Assembly: GCA_038533575.1 (NCBI GenBank) | Contig: JBCAYL010000001.1 | Span: forward strand, 1,640,226 to 1,704,225 | From: Pseudomonadota bacterium | GTDB taxonomy: Bacteria; Pseudomonadota; Alphaproteobacteria; Rhodobacterales; Rhodobacteraceae | Direction of reading: 5' to 3' | Length of the DNA stretch: 64,000 bases | Part shown: in pieces, positions 42,974 through 52,486 of the stretch | How positions within the stretch are numbered: the first letter of the stretch is position 1 | How the letters are laid out: each line of letters starts with the position of its first letter | Translations under genes and position numbers: made by a program | The notes under the pieces: generated by a model | Told to the model about the DNA's origin: nothing | The model's database searches: none | Seen by the model: only the letters and a program-made list of their open reading frames with translations

Positions 42974-43017
42974 AAATTTCTTCGAAGAAAATTGCAAAGG
43001 CTTTTCCGAAAAGCCTT
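42974..43017 (+). repeat. Double-hairpin repeat, decayed copy B1
   Basis: Same plan as the copies at 6124-6168 and 43080-43124. The first stem, AAATTTCTT/AAGAAAATT, has one mismatch and a 2-nt loop. The linker is GCA. The second stem, AAGGCTTTT-CCG-AAAAGCCTT, is perfect. It begins 9 nt after the rhodanese stop and may act as its terminator or mRNA cap. Confidence 0.75.
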
Positions 43018-43079
43018 GGGCGCTGGACGCACCAGTCGTCCTGCGATGCGGCAAAGCGCGAACGGAAGACCCGCGCCAG

Positions 43080-43124
43080 AAATTCCTTCGCAAGGAATTT
43101 GCCAAGGCTTTTCGCAAAAGCCTT
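43080..43124 (+). repeat. 45-nt double-hairpin repeat, copy B2
   Basis: Perfect AAATTCCTT-CGC-AAGGAATTT, linker GCC, then AAGGCTTTT-CGC-AAAAGCCTT. It is in the same orientation as B1, 106 nt away, and ends 7 nt before the stop of the convergent SRAP gene. Stem and loop lengths equal those of copy A, with compensatory changes in the second stem (AAGGC here, AAGAC there), which argues for RNA or hairpin-level selection. Confidence 0.82.
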
Positions 43125-43131
43125 CCCGCGT

Positions 43132-43803
43132 TCAGGTCGCCCCTTTGAGCGGTTGGGTCAGAGCGGGACCCGTGGCGCGATTGGAATTCACCGCGGGGTC
43201 CACGCGGTAGGTGTCGAGCACATCCTCGGCGGCCGGCACCATCAGCGCCGCCGCCCCCTTGCCCTCCTCGCCGAGCCAGAGACCCCAGCGCGCCGGCTCG
43301 AGGATCACGGGCATCCGCTTGTGGATGCGCGCCATGGGCGCGTTGGCTGCGCAGGTGACGATGGCGCAGGTGCTGTGTCGCTCCCCGTCGCGCTCCCAGT
43401 CCTGCCAGACGCCCGCGAAGACGAGCGGCGCGCCATCGCGGCGAAAGATGTACCATGGCAGGCGCGCGCCCTCGGGCGTCTTCGTCCATTCGTAGAAGCC
43501 GGTCGCCGGGATCAGGCATCGCCGCTCACGCGCCGCCTGCTTGAAGGCAGGCTTCTCGACGATCGTCTCCGCCCGCGCATTGATCAGGAGCGGCCCGCCA
43601 TTCGTCGTCTTGTACCAGTGCGGCAGGAAGCCCCAGCGCATGGGCCGCAGCCGCCGCGCACCGTCCTCCGAGGTCACGGTGGCGACCTGCGTCGTCGGGC
43701 AGACATTGTAGCGGGGTGTCTCGGGCAGATCATTGGACAGCGTGGCCTCGAAGAGGCGCGCCATCTCGTCGTCGGGAAGGGTGATGACAAACCGTCCGCA
43801 CAT
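43132..43803 (-). CDS. SRAP-domain protein (YedK/HMCES, abasic-site DNA-protein crosslinker)
   Basis: 223 aa. The catalytic Cys2 is exposed after removal of Met1 (MCGRFVITLP) and forms a thiazolidine with abasic sites in single-stranded DNA. N75 in LLINARAET, E105 in ATGFYEWTK and H161 in RIHKRMPV complete the active site. It protects abasic sites during replication. It is convergent with the rhodanese gene. Confidence 0.95.
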   Translation of the reverse strand: MCGRFVITLPDDEMARLFEATLSNDLPETPRYNVCPTTQVATVTSEDGARRLRPMRWGFLPHWYKTTNGGPLLINARAETIVEKPAFKQAARERRCLIPATGFYEWTKTPEGARLPWYIFRRDGAPLVFAGVWQDWERDGERHSTCAIVTCAANAPMARIHKRMPVILEPARWGLWLGEEGKGAAALMVPAAEDVLDTYRVDPAVNSNRATGPALTQPLKGAT

Positions 43804-43823
43804 GGCCGGAGGCTAGATAGGCA

Positions 43824-43849
43824 GGCCGGGGCACGCAAGCGCCCCGGCC
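43824..43849 (-). terminator. Hairpin terminator after the 5'-nucleotidase gene
   Basis: GGCCGGGGC/GCCCCGGCC, a 9-bp stem with 8-nt loop. It lies 21 nt past the nucleotidase stop and just upstream of the SRAP gene. There is no strong T-run. Confidence 0.6.
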
Positions 43850-43870
43850 TTGGTCGAAAGGGTCGTTCGG

Positions 43871-45448
43871 TTACTCGACCTTGGTGATGCGGCCATCGAG
43901 CATGGCCGCGCCCGTGCCGTTCTCGGCGATGTATTCGGCCACCACGTCCGCCAGATCAGGCCCGAAATCGTAGGCGTTCATGCCCTCTTCCGCGAAGACG
44001 GAATAGCCGTCGCCACCGCCGCGCATGAAGTTGTTCGAGGCCACTCCGTAGGTCGCCGCCGGATCGAGCGGCACTAACGCGCCGTCCACTTCCACCATCA
44101 CGTCGGAGATGCGCGCGCCCACCTCGGCCGCGGGATCGAAGGTGTACTTCATCCCCGCCACCTGCGGGAAGCGGCCGCCGCCGTCCTCGAGCCGCGACAC
44201 GCCGTTCTCCAGCGCCGCGAGCACGCCCGCGCCCGAGAGCTGGAAGGTCGCCAGCGTGTTCTGGAAGGGCAGCACGGTGAGCACCTCGCCCATGGTCACG
44301 TCACCCGCATCGAGCGAAGCGCGCAAACCTCCCCCGTTCTGGAAGACGATCTGGATGCCCTGGTCCTTCACCCGCTCGAGGATCGCGGTAGAGACGAGAT
44401 TGCCCATCTCGCATTCCTCGGCCCGGCAGAAGGAGCGGTCGCCCTCCACGGCCGTCTCGGAGAAACCGATGACCTCCTGCTGCATGGCTTCGATGGGCGC
44501 GCCGAGCTCGGCCACGCGGGCTGCGATGGCCGTGTCGGGCTCAACGGAGGCATCGAGCACTTTCGTGGCGCCGTTCGAGGCGGTGACATTGCCGTCATCG
44601 TCAAAATTCAGGATCAGGTGACCGACATATTTCGAATAGGCATAGGCCTGCACCACCGGCACGCCCGACGCGTTCAGGAGCGGATAGGCTTCCGCGCCCT
44701 CCTCGGTGTTGGAAAGCAGCGTATGCGAATGCCCGCCCACGACCGCGTCGAGCCCCGCCACCTCCTGCGCGATCTCGAGGTCTTTCACGAGGCCCACATG
44801 GGTGAGCGCGATAATCTTGTCGACGCCCGCGGCTTCCATGGCCGCCACATCCTCGCGGAGCGCCTCGATCTCGTCCATGAAGACAACGTTCGGCCCCGGC
44901 GAGGAGATCTCGGCGGTGTCGCCCGTGAGCGCGGAGACGATCCCGATGGTCTCGCCGCCCACCTCGAGCATCACGCTATCCTCGAGGACCCCGTTCAGCT
45001 CCGGCGAAGCGGAGACGTCGAGGTTCCCCGAGATGACCGGGAAATCCACCATCCCGATGAAGGAGGCGAGCCCCTCTGGACCGTTGTTGAATTCGTGGTT
45101 GCCCGAGGCCATCACGTCAAAACCGATGGCGTTCATGAACTCGGCTGCCGCCGCGCCGCCATAGGTCGTGAAGAAGGGCGAGCCCTGGAACTGGTCGCCC
45201 GCATCGACGACGATGACGTTCTCGCCCGCCAGATCGGCCCGCAGCGCGTCGATGGCGGTCTTGACCCGCGCCACCCCACCGAAGCACTCGCCCGCCGCGT
45301 CATCTTCCGCGTTGCAGGTCGAATCGAAGCGGTTGATCGGCTGGATGCGGCTGTGCAGGTCGTTGATATGAATGATGTGCAGCGTGTAATCGGCGCTCGC
45401 CACGGAGCCCATGAGGGCGAGGGCTGAGGCGGTTGTGAGCAGACGCAT
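43871..45448 (-). CDS. Secreted 5'-nucleotidase / UshA-like metallophosphatase
   Basis: 525 aa. The signal peptide (LLTTASALALMGSVASA) is followed by the calcineurin-like domain with IIHINDLHSRIQP, VVDAGDQFQGSPFF, GNHEFNNGP and GGHSHTLL metal-binding motifs. The C-terminal nucleotidase domain has GGLRASLDAGDVTMGEVLTVLPF (adjacent pieces) and ASNNFMRGGGDGY, which binds the nucleobase. It frees phosphate and nucleosides from nucleotides in the periplasm. AAGGAGAAC precedes the ATG at 45448. Confidence 0.92.
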   Translation of the reverse strand: MRLLTTASALALMGSVASADYTLHIIHINDLHSRIQPINRFDSTCNAEDDAAGECFGGVARVKTAIDALRADLAGENVIVVDAGDQFQGSPFFTTYGGAAAAEFMNAIGFDVMASGNHEFNNGPEGLASFIGMVDFPVISGNLDVSASPELNGVLEDSVMLEVGGETIGIVSALTGDTAEISSPGPNVVFMDEIEALREDVAAMEAAGVDKIIALTHVGLVKDLEIAQEVAGLDAVVGGHSHTLLSNTEEGAEAYPLLNASGVPVVQAYAYSKYVGHLILNFDDDGNVTASNGATKVLDASVEPDTAIAARVAELGAPIEAMQQEVIGFSETAVEGDRSFCRAEECEMGNLVSTAILERVKDQGIQIVFQNGGGLRASLDAGDVTMGEVLTVLPFQNTLATFQLSGAGVLAALENGVSRLEDGGGRFPQVAGMKYTFDPAAEVGARISDVMVEVDGALVPLDPAATYGVASNNFMRGGGDGYSVFAEEGMNAYDFGPDLADVVAEYIAENGTGAAMLDGRITKVE

Positions 45449-45567
45449 GGGGGTGTTCTCCTTGAAGTTGGACCTGCTCATGCTGCGCCGCGCGGGCGCG
45501 ACAATGCAACACTTCTGTGCCGCATTTGCCTTGACCGCGCGGCAGGAGCGCGGGCAATTGGCCCCTG

Positions 45568-45921
45568 ATGCTGATCTATAAAATCTTCTTGCCCGAAGAA
45601 TGGGCGCAGCTCGAGCATGCGGGCAGCACCGCGGGCGCGCCCATCGACCGGGCCGATGGCTTCATCCACTTTTCAACCGCAGCCCAGGTGCGCGAGACGG
45701 CTGCGAAGCATTTCGCGGAGGCGGGGGATCTCGTGCTCGCCGCGGTGGAGGCCGCGTCCCTTGGGCAGGACCTCAAGTGGGAAGTGTCGCGCGGGGACGC
45801 GCTCTTTCCCCATCTCTACCGCGCGCTCGCCCGGGCGGAGGTGGCTTGGACCGCGCCACTCGCAAAGACGGAGGCGGGTCACGCCTTCCCAGAGCTGCCC
45901 GAGCTCGCGGAGGAGGCCTGA
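45568..45921 (+). CDS. DUF952 family protein
   Basis: 117 aa. The family motifs LIYKIFLPEEWAQLE, DRADGFIHFSTAAQV and LKWEVSRGDALFPHLYRAL are present. The fold is related to ADP-ribosyltransferase/RNA 2'-phosphotransferase-like proteins, but the function is unknown. It is followed by pyrD after 3 nt and almost certainly co-translated with it. Confidence 0.9.
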   Translation: MLIYKIFLPEEWAQLEHAGSTAGAPIDRADGFIHFSTAAQVRETAAKHFAEAGDLVLAAVEAASLGQDLKWEVSRGDALFPHLYRALARAEVAWTAPLAKTEAGHAFPELPELAEEA

Positions 45922-45924
45922 CCC

Positions 45925-46974
45925 TTGCGCCTCGTCGACCGCGCCGCGCTGGCGGCTCTCCACCGCTTCGAGCCCGAGCGCGCCCATGACCTCGCGCTCA
46001 AGGCCCTGCGCGTGGGCCTCGTCCCCCCGGCCAAGGCGACCCGCAGCCCACGCCTCGCCAGCCGGGTAGGCCCCCTCTCCTTCTCCAATCCCGTGGGCCT
46101 TGCGGCGGGCTTCGACAAAAATGCGGAGGCCATGGCACCGCTGGCGCGCGCGGGGCTGGGCTTCATCGAAGTGGGCGCCGCAACGCCTCTGCCCCAGCCC
46201 GGCAACCCGAAGCCCCGCCTCTTTCGCCTCAGCGAGGACCGTGCAGCCATCAATCGCTTCGGCTTTAACAATGACGGGATGGAGGCCATCGCCGCCCGAC
46301 TGGAAGCCTATGTCGGCGCAGTGCCCGTGGGCCTCAACCTCGGCGCCAACAAGGAGAGCGCGGACCGCGCGCGGGACTACGTCACTGTCTTCAATCGCTG
46401 CGCGCCGCATGTGGCGTTCTGCACGGTCAACATCTCCTCGCCCAACACCGAGAAACTGCGCGACCTGCAGGGGGCCGACGCACTCCGCGCGCTTCTCGCG
46501 GGCGTCATGGACGCGCGCGCCGTCACCCCCTGCCCTGTCCTTCTGAAGATCGCGCCGGACCTGAAGGCGCGCGAGCTCGAGGATATCGCGCGCATCGCCG
46601 AGGAGGCCGGCCTCGACGGCATTATCGCCACCAACACGACGCTCGACCGGGCGGGGCTCGCCTCGAAACACGCCCATGAGAAAGGTGGCCTCTCCGGCGC
46701 GCCGCTCTTCGAGAAAAGCACCCGCGTCCTCGCGCGCCTCTCCGCGCTCACCGACCTCCCGCTCATCGGCGTGGGCGGCATCTCGAGCGCCGAAGACGCC
46801 TATGCCAAGATCAAAGCGGGTGCCTCGGCGGTGCAGCTCTATACCGGCTTCATCTATCGCGGCCTCGGGCTCGTGGGCGAGATCACGCAGGGCCTCGATG
46901 CGCTTCTCGCGCGCGACGGCCATGCGACGCTTGAAAGCGCCATCGGCACCGATCGCGACCGCTGGCTCACCTGA
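45925..46974 (+). CDS. pyrD: Dihydroorotate dehydrogenase (quinone), class 2
   Basis: 349-aa membrane-associated FMN enzyme of pyrimidine synthesis. It has [33 protein letters not shown] (two pieces), NRFGFNNDG, the class-2 NISSPNT with active-site Ser, [15 protein letters not shown] and [15 protein letters not shown]. The N-terminal helical segment ([19 protein letters not shown]) inserts into the membrane. The start is TTG with GGAGG before it. Confidence 0.96.
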   Translation: MRLVDRAALAALHRFEPERAHDLALKALRVGLVPPAKATRSPRLASRVGPLSFSNPVGLAAGFDKNAEAMAPLARAGLGFIEVGAATPLPQPGNPKPRLFRLSEDRAAINRFGFNNDGMEAIAARLEAYVGAVPVGLNLGANKESADRARDYVTVFNRCAPHVAFCTVNISSPNTEKLRDLQGADALRALLAGVMDARAVTPCPVLLKIAPDLKARELEDIARIAEEAGLDGIIATNTTLDRAGLASKHAHEKGGLSGAPLFEKSTRVLARLSALTDLPLIGVGGISSAEDAYAKIKAGASAVQLYTGFIYRGLGLVGEITQGLDALLARDGHATLESAIGTDRDRWLT

Positions 46975-46991
46975 GCCCGCTTCGTCTGTCC

Positions 46992-48329
46992 TCACACCCC
47001 TCCGCCGGAGGCCGCCGATGCCTCCACCCGGCCGTAGACCAGCATGAGCGTCAGGGCCCGCGCCACGAAGAGCACGACGATCGCCGCCCAGAGCCCGTGA
47101 TTGCCCAAGGGCTCGAGCAGCGCCAGAACCGCGACGAGGTAGGCCGCGAAGGAGAGCGCCATCATGTTGCGCATCTCCCGCGTCCGCGTGGCCCCGATGA
47201 AGACCCCGTCGAGCAGGAAAGAGCCCGCCGCGATGAGCGGCATCGCCACGAGCCAGGGCAGGAAGTCCCGCGCCGCCGCGCGCACATCCGGCGCGGTGGT
47301 CATCGTGTCGATCATCGCCCCGCCGAACGCGGCATAGCCAAGCGCCAGCACCGCCGCCGTGCCAAAGGTCCAGATCCCGCAAAGCACCACCGCCCGCCGC
47401 AGGGCCCGCGCACGGCCCGCGCCCAGCATCCGCGCAACCAGCGCCTCCACCGCGAAGGCAAACCCGTCGAGCCCGTAGCTCGCCACGAAGAGGAACTGGA
47501 TCAGCACTTGGTTGGCCGCCAGCGTCACTTCCCCGAACCGCGCCGAGAGGAAGATGAAGCTCGTGAAGGCGGCCATGAGAAAGACAGAGCGGATGGTGAT
47601 GTCGGTGCTCACGGCCAGGAGCCGCGCGAGGCGCACCGGCGCCAAGAGGCGCGCACGCTCGCGCCAATGGGGCCGGGCGAAGACCGCGCGGCAAAACCAG
47701 AGCCCGAGCGCGGCACCCGCGACCTCCGCGATGGCCGTGGCCGCGGCCACGCCGGGCACGCCCCAGCCGAGGCCGAGGACGAACCACGCGCTCAGCGCGA
47801 TGTTGAGCCCGTTCATGACGAGCTGGAGCGCGAGCACCGCGCGCGTCCGCTCCGCCGCGATGAGCCAGCCATTGATGCCGAAGACAGCGATGGCCGCCGG
47901 CGCCGTGACGATGCGGATCGCGAGATAACTCGCCACCATCGCCTCCACGGCGGGCGTGGCGGGCGCCACGCGGAGCGCCAGCGCAAAGAGCGGGGCCTGC
48001 AGTAGGATCAGCAAAAGCCCCGCGCCCAGCGCGATGAGGAGCGCGCGGGAGAGGATCGCATCCACCTCGCCTGCATCGCCCTGCCCCAGCGCTTGGCCCG
48101 CGAGGCCCGTCGTCCCCATCCTCAGGAACCCGAAGAACCAGTAGAGCGTCGTCAGGATCGCCGCGCCGAGGCCCACGGCGCCGATGGGCGCGGCCTCCCC
48201 GATCTGGCCCACGACGGCGGTGTCCACGATCCCGAGGAGTGGCACCGTGACGTTCGAGAGCACAACCGGCACCGCGATCCTGAGCACCCGGCCGTGGGTC
48301 ACGGCCTCCGGCGCGGCGGTCTCAGCCAT
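46992..48329 (-). CDS. MATE-family efflux transporter (DinF-like)
   Basis: 445 aa with about twelve hydrophobic helices in two repeats. The N-terminal LRIAVPVVLSNVTVPLLGIVDTAVVG (pieces) and GTTGLAGQALGQGD are typical MATE/DinF signatures. It exports cationic drugs or metabolites by Na+/H+ antiport. It overlaps the upstream thioesterase gene by 8 nt and is convergent with pyrD. Confidence 0.9.
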   Translation of the reverse strand: MAETAAPEAVTHGRVLRIAVPVVLSNVTVPLLGIVDTAVVGQIGEAAPIGAVGLGAAILTTLYWFFGFLRMGTTGLAGQALGQGDAGEVDAILSRALLIALGAGLLLILLQAPLFALALRVAPATPAVEAMVASYLAIRIVTAPAAIAVFGINGWLIAAERTRAVLALQLVMNGLNIALSAWFVLGLGWGVPGVAAATAIAEVAGAALGLWFCRAVFARPHWRERARLLAPVRLARLLAVSTDITIRSVFLMAAFTSFIFLSARFGEVTLAANQVLIQFLFVASYGLDGFAFAVEALVARMLGAGRARALRRAVVLCGIWTFGTAAVLALGYAAFGGAMIDTMTTAPDVRAAARDFLPWLVAMPLIAAGSFLLDGVFIGATRTREMRNMMALSFAAYLVAVLALLEPLGNHGLWAAIVVLFVARALTLMLVYGRVEASAASGGGV

Positions 48330-48828
48330 CCTTTCGGGGCATCACGAAATGGCAGGTGGCATGGGCGAAGGGCCGCTCGCGGTTGTCCTGCCAGCCTTCC
48401 ACCTGCACGCTGGCATAGCGCCGCCCCCGCCGCGTGATCCGCGCGCGGGCATAGGCGTCGCGCGGCAGCCCCGAGCGGAGGTAATCCACCGTGAAATCGA
48501 TGGTCTTGGGAAGCCGCGGCAGCGTGATCCGCGCGGGGTCGTCGGTCTCGATCACGCCTGCCTCCAGATCGTCCCAAAGCGTGGCCCAGCTCAGCGTCAC
48601 CACCGCCGTGGCCTCGAGGAAGGCCGCCGTCACCCCGCCATGGAGCGCGGGCAGCATCGGGTTCCCGATGAGCTTTTCGTCGTAGGCAAGCACGCCGGTG
48701 AGCTCGTCGCCACGCCGGTCAAAGCCAATCCCCATGAACTCGAGATAGGGGATGTTGCCCACGAGCGCGCCGAGGAGCGCGTCGCGCCGCTGCTTGACGA
48801 CCTGCACCTTCTCGGGCTGGCGCATCAT
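48322..48828 (-). CDS. PaaI-type hotdog thioesterase (A)
   Basis: 168 aa. The hotdog core is PMLPALHGGVTAAFLEATAVVTL, with the HGG loop and a following acidic residue, then IDFTVDYLRSGLPRDAYARA. It probably hydrolyses an acyl-CoA. It overlaps thioesterase B by 4 nt and MATE by 8 nt, so all three are one unit. Confidence 0.87.
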   Translation of the reverse strand: MMRQPEKVQVVKQRRDALLGALVGNIPYLEFMGIGFDRRGDELTGVLAYDEKLIGNPMLPALHGGVTAAFLEATAVVTLSWATLWDDLEAGVIETDDPARITLPRLPKTIDFTVDYLRSGLPRDAYARARITRRGRRYASVQVEGWQDNRERPFAHATCHFVMPRKDG

Positions 48829-49250
48829 CGGCTGCGCTCTACGGTGAAGGCGCCCGTGGCCGCGGCCACGGGCTCGGCGCGATTGTCGTCGAAGGCCGAG
48901 GCACGCACGAAGGCCACCGCGCGGGTCATGTGATAGCATTCCGCCCGCGCTGTGATGGCCTGCCCGGGCGTGGCCGAGCGCATGTAATCGATGCGCAGGT
49001 CGATCGTAGCCGTGCCCACCGGCTGGTCGGGGTGGCACATCACCGCCGCGCCCCCGCAGGTATCCATCAGCGCCGAGACCGCCCCGCCCGCGATGACGCC
49101 GGTGGCCGGGTCCCCCACGAGGCGCGCGTCATAGGGCATGGTGATCTCCGCCACGCCGCCGGAGATCTCCGTGATTTCCATGCCCAGCGCCTTGGCATGG
49201 GGGATCGCTTCGATGAAGAGACGGGCGATCTGCGCGGGGTCGGCTGGCAT
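48825..49250 (-). CDS. PaaI-type hotdog thioesterase (B)
   Basis: 141 aa. The conserved core is GVIAGGAVSALMDTCGGAAV, with the catalytic Asp, followed by TIDLRIDYMRSATPGQ. ATG 49250 (MPADPAQIARLF) was preferred to a longer reading. Its downstream paralogue overlaps it by 4 nt, so the two may form a heteromer or have diverged in acyl specificity. Confidence 0.88.
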   Translation of the reverse strand: MPADPAQIARLFIEAIPHAKALGMEITEISGGVAEITMPYDARLVGDPATGVIAGGAVSALMDTCGGAAVMCHPDQPVGTATIDLRIDYMRSATPGQAITARAECYHMTRAVAFVRASAFDDNRAEPVAAATGAFTVERSR

Positions 49251-49365
49251 GGGAGTTCCCTCTTGGCTGCGGCATCTTCTATTCGCATTGGGTCGCACCT
49301 TTGCAAGCCTCGAGGGCGTTGGAAATCGCGCGGCCTTGGGATAGCGTCGGGGCGGGAGGAGACCG

Positions 49366-49740
49366 ATGGCCGAGACACGCCTGTCGTTCAAGGAGATGTG
49401 CGCGAAGTTCGACGTCACGCCGCGCACGCTTCGCTACTACGAATACATCGAACTCCTCTCGCCCGAGCGGGAGGGGCGGTCGCGCTTCTACGGGCCCACC
49501 GAGATCGCGCGGATGACCCTCATCCTCCGGGGGCGGCGCTGGGGCTTTTCGCTCGAGGACCTGCGGCAGTGGCTCCTGATCTACGAAAACGAGGGCAGCC
49601 AGAAACAGCTCGCGACCTTCGTGGAATATGCCGAGCGCCAGCTGCGCGAGCTGCAGGCCAAGCGCGTCGAACTCGACGAGGTCATCGGCGAGCTCGAGGG
49701 CTTGAAGACGAGCATCGAGGCCGACCTCGCAAAGAGCTGA
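49366..49740 (+). CDS. MerR-family regulator (LiuR-like), first copy
   Basis: 124 aa. The winged-helix motif is [31 protein letters not shown] (pieces), then RFYGPTEIARMTLILRGRRWGFSLEDL and a C-terminal coiled coil (ERQLRELQAKRVELDEVIGE). The short effector region without Cys clusters fits the LiuR-type regulators of branched-chain and fatty-acid catabolism. It has a close paralogue 240 nt downstream. Confidence 0.88.
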   Translation: MAETRLSFKEMCAKFDVTPRTLRYYEYIELLSPEREGRSRFYGPTEIARMTLILRGRRWGFSLEDLRQWLLIYENEGSQKQLATFVEYAERQLRELQAKRVELDEVIGELEGLKTSIEADLAKS

Positions 49741-49877
49741 CTCGATGACCCAGCGTCAGCAGGCACCTGAGAGGGTGCGGAAAACCCGACCCTCGGAAGA
49801 CTGACCAAACCGCTTTGGATTGAAGAAAATTGCGCGAGACGGGGCGGCAAAAGTACGAAGCTATCGCCCGGAATTTC

Positions 49878-49908
49878 TGACGCGGCGTCATGTTTACGCG
49901 CACGTCAC
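49878..49908 (+). promoter_or_regulatory. Operator-like palindromes before the second merR gene
   Basis: TGACG-CGG-CGTCA (49878-49890) is a perfect 5-bp palindrome. TTTACGCGCACGTCAC (49893-49908) resembles the TTTACG/ACGTAA-type sites bound by LiuR-like MerR proteins. Both lie 70-100 nt before the regulator start, as expected for autoregulation. Confidence 0.5.
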
Positions 49909-49977
49909 CTTTGCTTGTAACATGACCTTCGAATCTTCAGCTATGCCGCGATGCGAGAGAGCTGAGAGACCCGAACC

Positions 49978-50376
49978 ATGACCGAGACAACCATGACCAT
50001 CCGGGAGATGTGCGACACCTACGACGTAACACCGCGCACGCTCCGTTTCTACGAAGCCAAGGAACTTCTGTCGCCCATCCGCCAGGGCACCAAGCGCCTC
50101 TTCACCAAGCGCGACCGCGCACGGCTGAAGCTCATCCTGCGCGGCAAGCGCTTCGGGTTTTCGCTCGAAGAGATCCGCCAGCTGCTGGCGCTCTATGACC
50201 TCGGCGACAGCCAGGCGACGCAAATCCGCGCCACCCGCGAGGTGGCCCAAAAACACCTGGAGGGCATGGTCGCCCAGCGCGACGAGCTGACCTCCGCCAT
50301 CGACGACCTGCGTGAGCAGCTGAACTGGGCCGACAAAGTCCTCGCGGACATGACCCAGACCGAAGCCGCGCAGTAA
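49978..50376 (+). CDS. MerR-family regulator (LiuR-like), second copy
   Basis: 132 aa. It has [52 protein letters not shown] and a C-terminal coiled coil ([19 protein letters not shown]). It precedes the acyl-CoA dehydrogenase gene by 23 nt and is probably its regulator and operon partner. It probably responds to an acyl-CoA. Confidence 0.9.
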   Translation: MTETTMTIREMCDTYDVTPRTLRFYEAKELLSPIRQGTKRLFTKRDRARLKLILRGKRFGFSLEEIRQLLALYDLGDSQATQIRATREVAQKHLEGMVAQRDELTSAIDDLREQLNWADKVLADMTQTEAAQ

Positions 50377-50399
50377 AATACGCACTCAGGGAGACCCCA

Positions 50400-52178
50400 A
50401 TGCCGACCTTCACCGCCCCGACGAAAGACCAGCAGTTCATCCTGCATGATCTCCTGAAGATCGCCGAGCAGGACGTGCCGGGCTACGCCGATCTGGACCG
50501 AGACTTCACCGACGCCGTCCTCACCGAGGCAGGCAAGCTCGCCGTGGAGGTACTTCATCCGCTCAACGCCACGGGCGACAAGGAAGGCTGCCGGCTGGAA
50601 AACGGCGTGGTCCGCGTGCCCTCGGGCTTCAAGGAGGCCTATGACCAGATGGCCGAGGGCGGCTGGATGGCCATGGACATCCCTGAGCAATACGGCGGCC
50701 AGGGCCTGCCCTACATCATGCACACTGCTGCCATGGAGCCCATGGTGTCGGCGAACATGGCGTTCAACATGTATCCGGGGCTCTCCCACGGGAACATGGC
50801 CGCGATCCTCGCCAACGGCACCGAGGAGCAGAAGCAAACCTACCTGCCCAAGATGTCCACCGGCGAATGGTCGGGGACGATGAACCTGACCGAGCCCCAT
50901 TGCGGCACCGATCTCGGCCTCATGCGCACGAAGGCCGAGCCCCAGGACGACGGCACCTACAAGATCTCCGGCCAGAAGATCTGGATCTCCGCCGGTGAGC
51001 ACGAGATGGCCGAGAACATCATCCACCTCGTGCTCGCGAAGATCCCCGGCGGCCCCGAGGGCGTGAAGGGCATCTCGCTCTTCATCGTGCCGAAATTCCT
51101 CGTCAACGAGGACGGCTCGCTGGGTGAGCGGAACTCGCTCTCCTGCGGCGGCCTCGAAGAGAAGATGGGCATCCACGGCAACGCCACCTGCGTGATGAAC
51201 TATGACGGGGCCACGGGCTACCTCATCGGCGAAGCGCACAAGGGCATGCGCGCCATGTTCATCATGATGAACGAAGCGCGCCTCGGCGTGGGCCTCCAGG
51301 GCTTCGCGCAGGGCGAGATCGCCTACCAGAACGCGCTGGGCTTCGCCCAGGACCGCATCCAGGGCCGCGCCGTCACCGGCGCCGAGGCGCCCGAGAAGGC
51401 CGCGGACCCGATCATCGTGCACCCCGATGTGCGCCGGAACCTGATGGACCAGAAGAGTTTCGTGGAAGGCGCCCGCGCGCTGACATACTGGGGCTCGACC
51501 ATGCTCGACCGCGCCCACAGGCTCGAGGACAAAGAGGCCGAGGACATGATGAGCCTGCTGACGCCGGTCATCAAAGGCTTCCTCACCGACAAGGGCTTCG
51601 AGACGGCCGTGAACGCGCAGCAAACGCTGGGCGGCTCGGGCTTCACCCAGGAATGGGGCCTCGAGCAGTTCGTCCGCGACGCTCGGATCACGATGATCTA
51701 CGAGGGCACGAACGGCGTGCAGTCGCTGGACCTCGTGGGCCGCAAGCTCGGCATGAACGGCGGCAAGACGGTCATGGCCTTCTTCGACATGGTCAAGGAC
51801 TTCATCAAGGAGAACGAGGGCAATGAGGCGCTGAAGCGCGACTTCCTCGACCCGCTCAAGGCGGCCTCGAAAGACCTGCAGGCGGCGGGGATGTACTTCA
51901 TGCAGGAAGGCATGAAGAACCCCAACAATGCACTCTCGGGCAGCTACGACTTCATGCATCTCTTCGGTCACGTGGCCCTCGGCCTTATGTGGGCGCGGAT
52001 GGCGAAGGCCGCCCACGCGGCGCTCGAGGGCGGTGCCTCCGACACCGAATTCTACGAGACGAAGCTCGCCACGGGCCGCTACTACATGGCGCGCCCGCTG
52101 AAGATGACCGGCACCCACCTCGCCCGCATCCAGACCGGCGGCGAGACGGTGATGGCGCTGAAGGCCGCGAACTTCTAA
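50400..52178 (+). CDS. Acyl-CoA dehydrogenase with C-terminal extension
   Basis: 592-aa FAD enzyme introducing the first double bond in beta-oxidation. Features are [57 protein letters not shown] (FAD/substrate site), the LVNEDGS insertion, [34 protein letters not shown] and [18 protein letters not shown]. The long C-terminal domain marks the about 600-aa subclass often acting on medium/long-chain or 3-thio substrates. It ends in a terminator hairpin. Confidence 0.92.
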   Translation: MPTFTAPTKDQQFILHDLLKIAEQDVPGYADLDRDFTDAVLTEAGKLAVEVLHPLNATGDKEGCRLENGVVRVPSGFKEAYDQMAEGGWMAMDIPEQYGGQGLPYIMHTAAMEPMVSANMAFNMYPGLSHGNMAAILANGTEEQKQTYLPKMSTGEWSGTMNLTEPHCGTDLGLMRTKAEPQDDGTYKISGQKIWISAGEHEMAENIIHLVLAKIPGGPEGVKGISLFIVPKFLVNEDGSLGERNSLSCGGLEEKMGIHGNATCVMNYDGATGYLIGEAHKGMRAMFIMMNEARLGVGLQGFAQGEIAYQNALGFAQDRIQGRAVTGAEAPEKAADPIIVHPDVRRNLMDQKSFVEGARALTYWGSTMLDRAHRLEDKEAEDMMSLLTPVIKGFLTDKGFETAVNAQQTLGGSGFTQEWGLEQFVRDARITMIYEGTNGVQSLDLVGRKLGMNGGKTVMAFFDMVKDFIKENEGNEALKRDFLDPLKAASKDLQAAGMYFMQEGMKNPNNALSGSYDFMHLFGHVALGLMWARMAKAAHAALEGGASDTEFYETKLATGRYYMARPLKMTGTHLARIQTGGETVMALKAANF

Positions 52179-52203
52179 GCGACGACACGTTCACTCACGG
52201 GAC

Positions 52204-52240
52204 GAAAGGCGCGGCGCTCCTCCACGGACGCCGCGCTTTT
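52204..52240 (+). terminator. Terminator after the acyl-CoA dehydrogenase gene
   Basis: GCGCGGCG/CGCCGCGC (8-bp stem, flanked by AAAG and CTTTT) ends in four T. A near copy lies at 52372-52409. Confidence 0.75.
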
Positions 52241-52371
52241 CCCGAGGATGGGCCCACCCACCTCCCTTCTTCGCCAGCTCACGCTGGCTTGAACCTTCGG
52301 TGGCGCGCTGCGCGCGGGGCGCTGGTGGCTGCCAGTGGCCTCAACCGGCCTGGGCTCGGCTCTCTCGGGAC

Positions 52372-52409
52372 GAAAGGCGCGGCACTCCGCCGGGGAAGCG
52401 CCGCGCTTT
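52372..52409 (+). terminator. Second copy of the same terminator hairpin
   Basis: Starts with the same GGGACGAAAGGCGCGGC block as the copy before it (read as GACGAAAGGCGCGG in both). The stem is GCGCGGC/GCCGCGC, followed by TTTC. The repeat suggests a local duplication. Confidence 0.55.
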
Positions 52410-52486
52410 CACGTACTGCCCGTGGGGCGCGCTGCTGCCGCCTTTCGTGTGCGCGGCGACCAACGGACCCTCCGGGGGGAGTTTTT

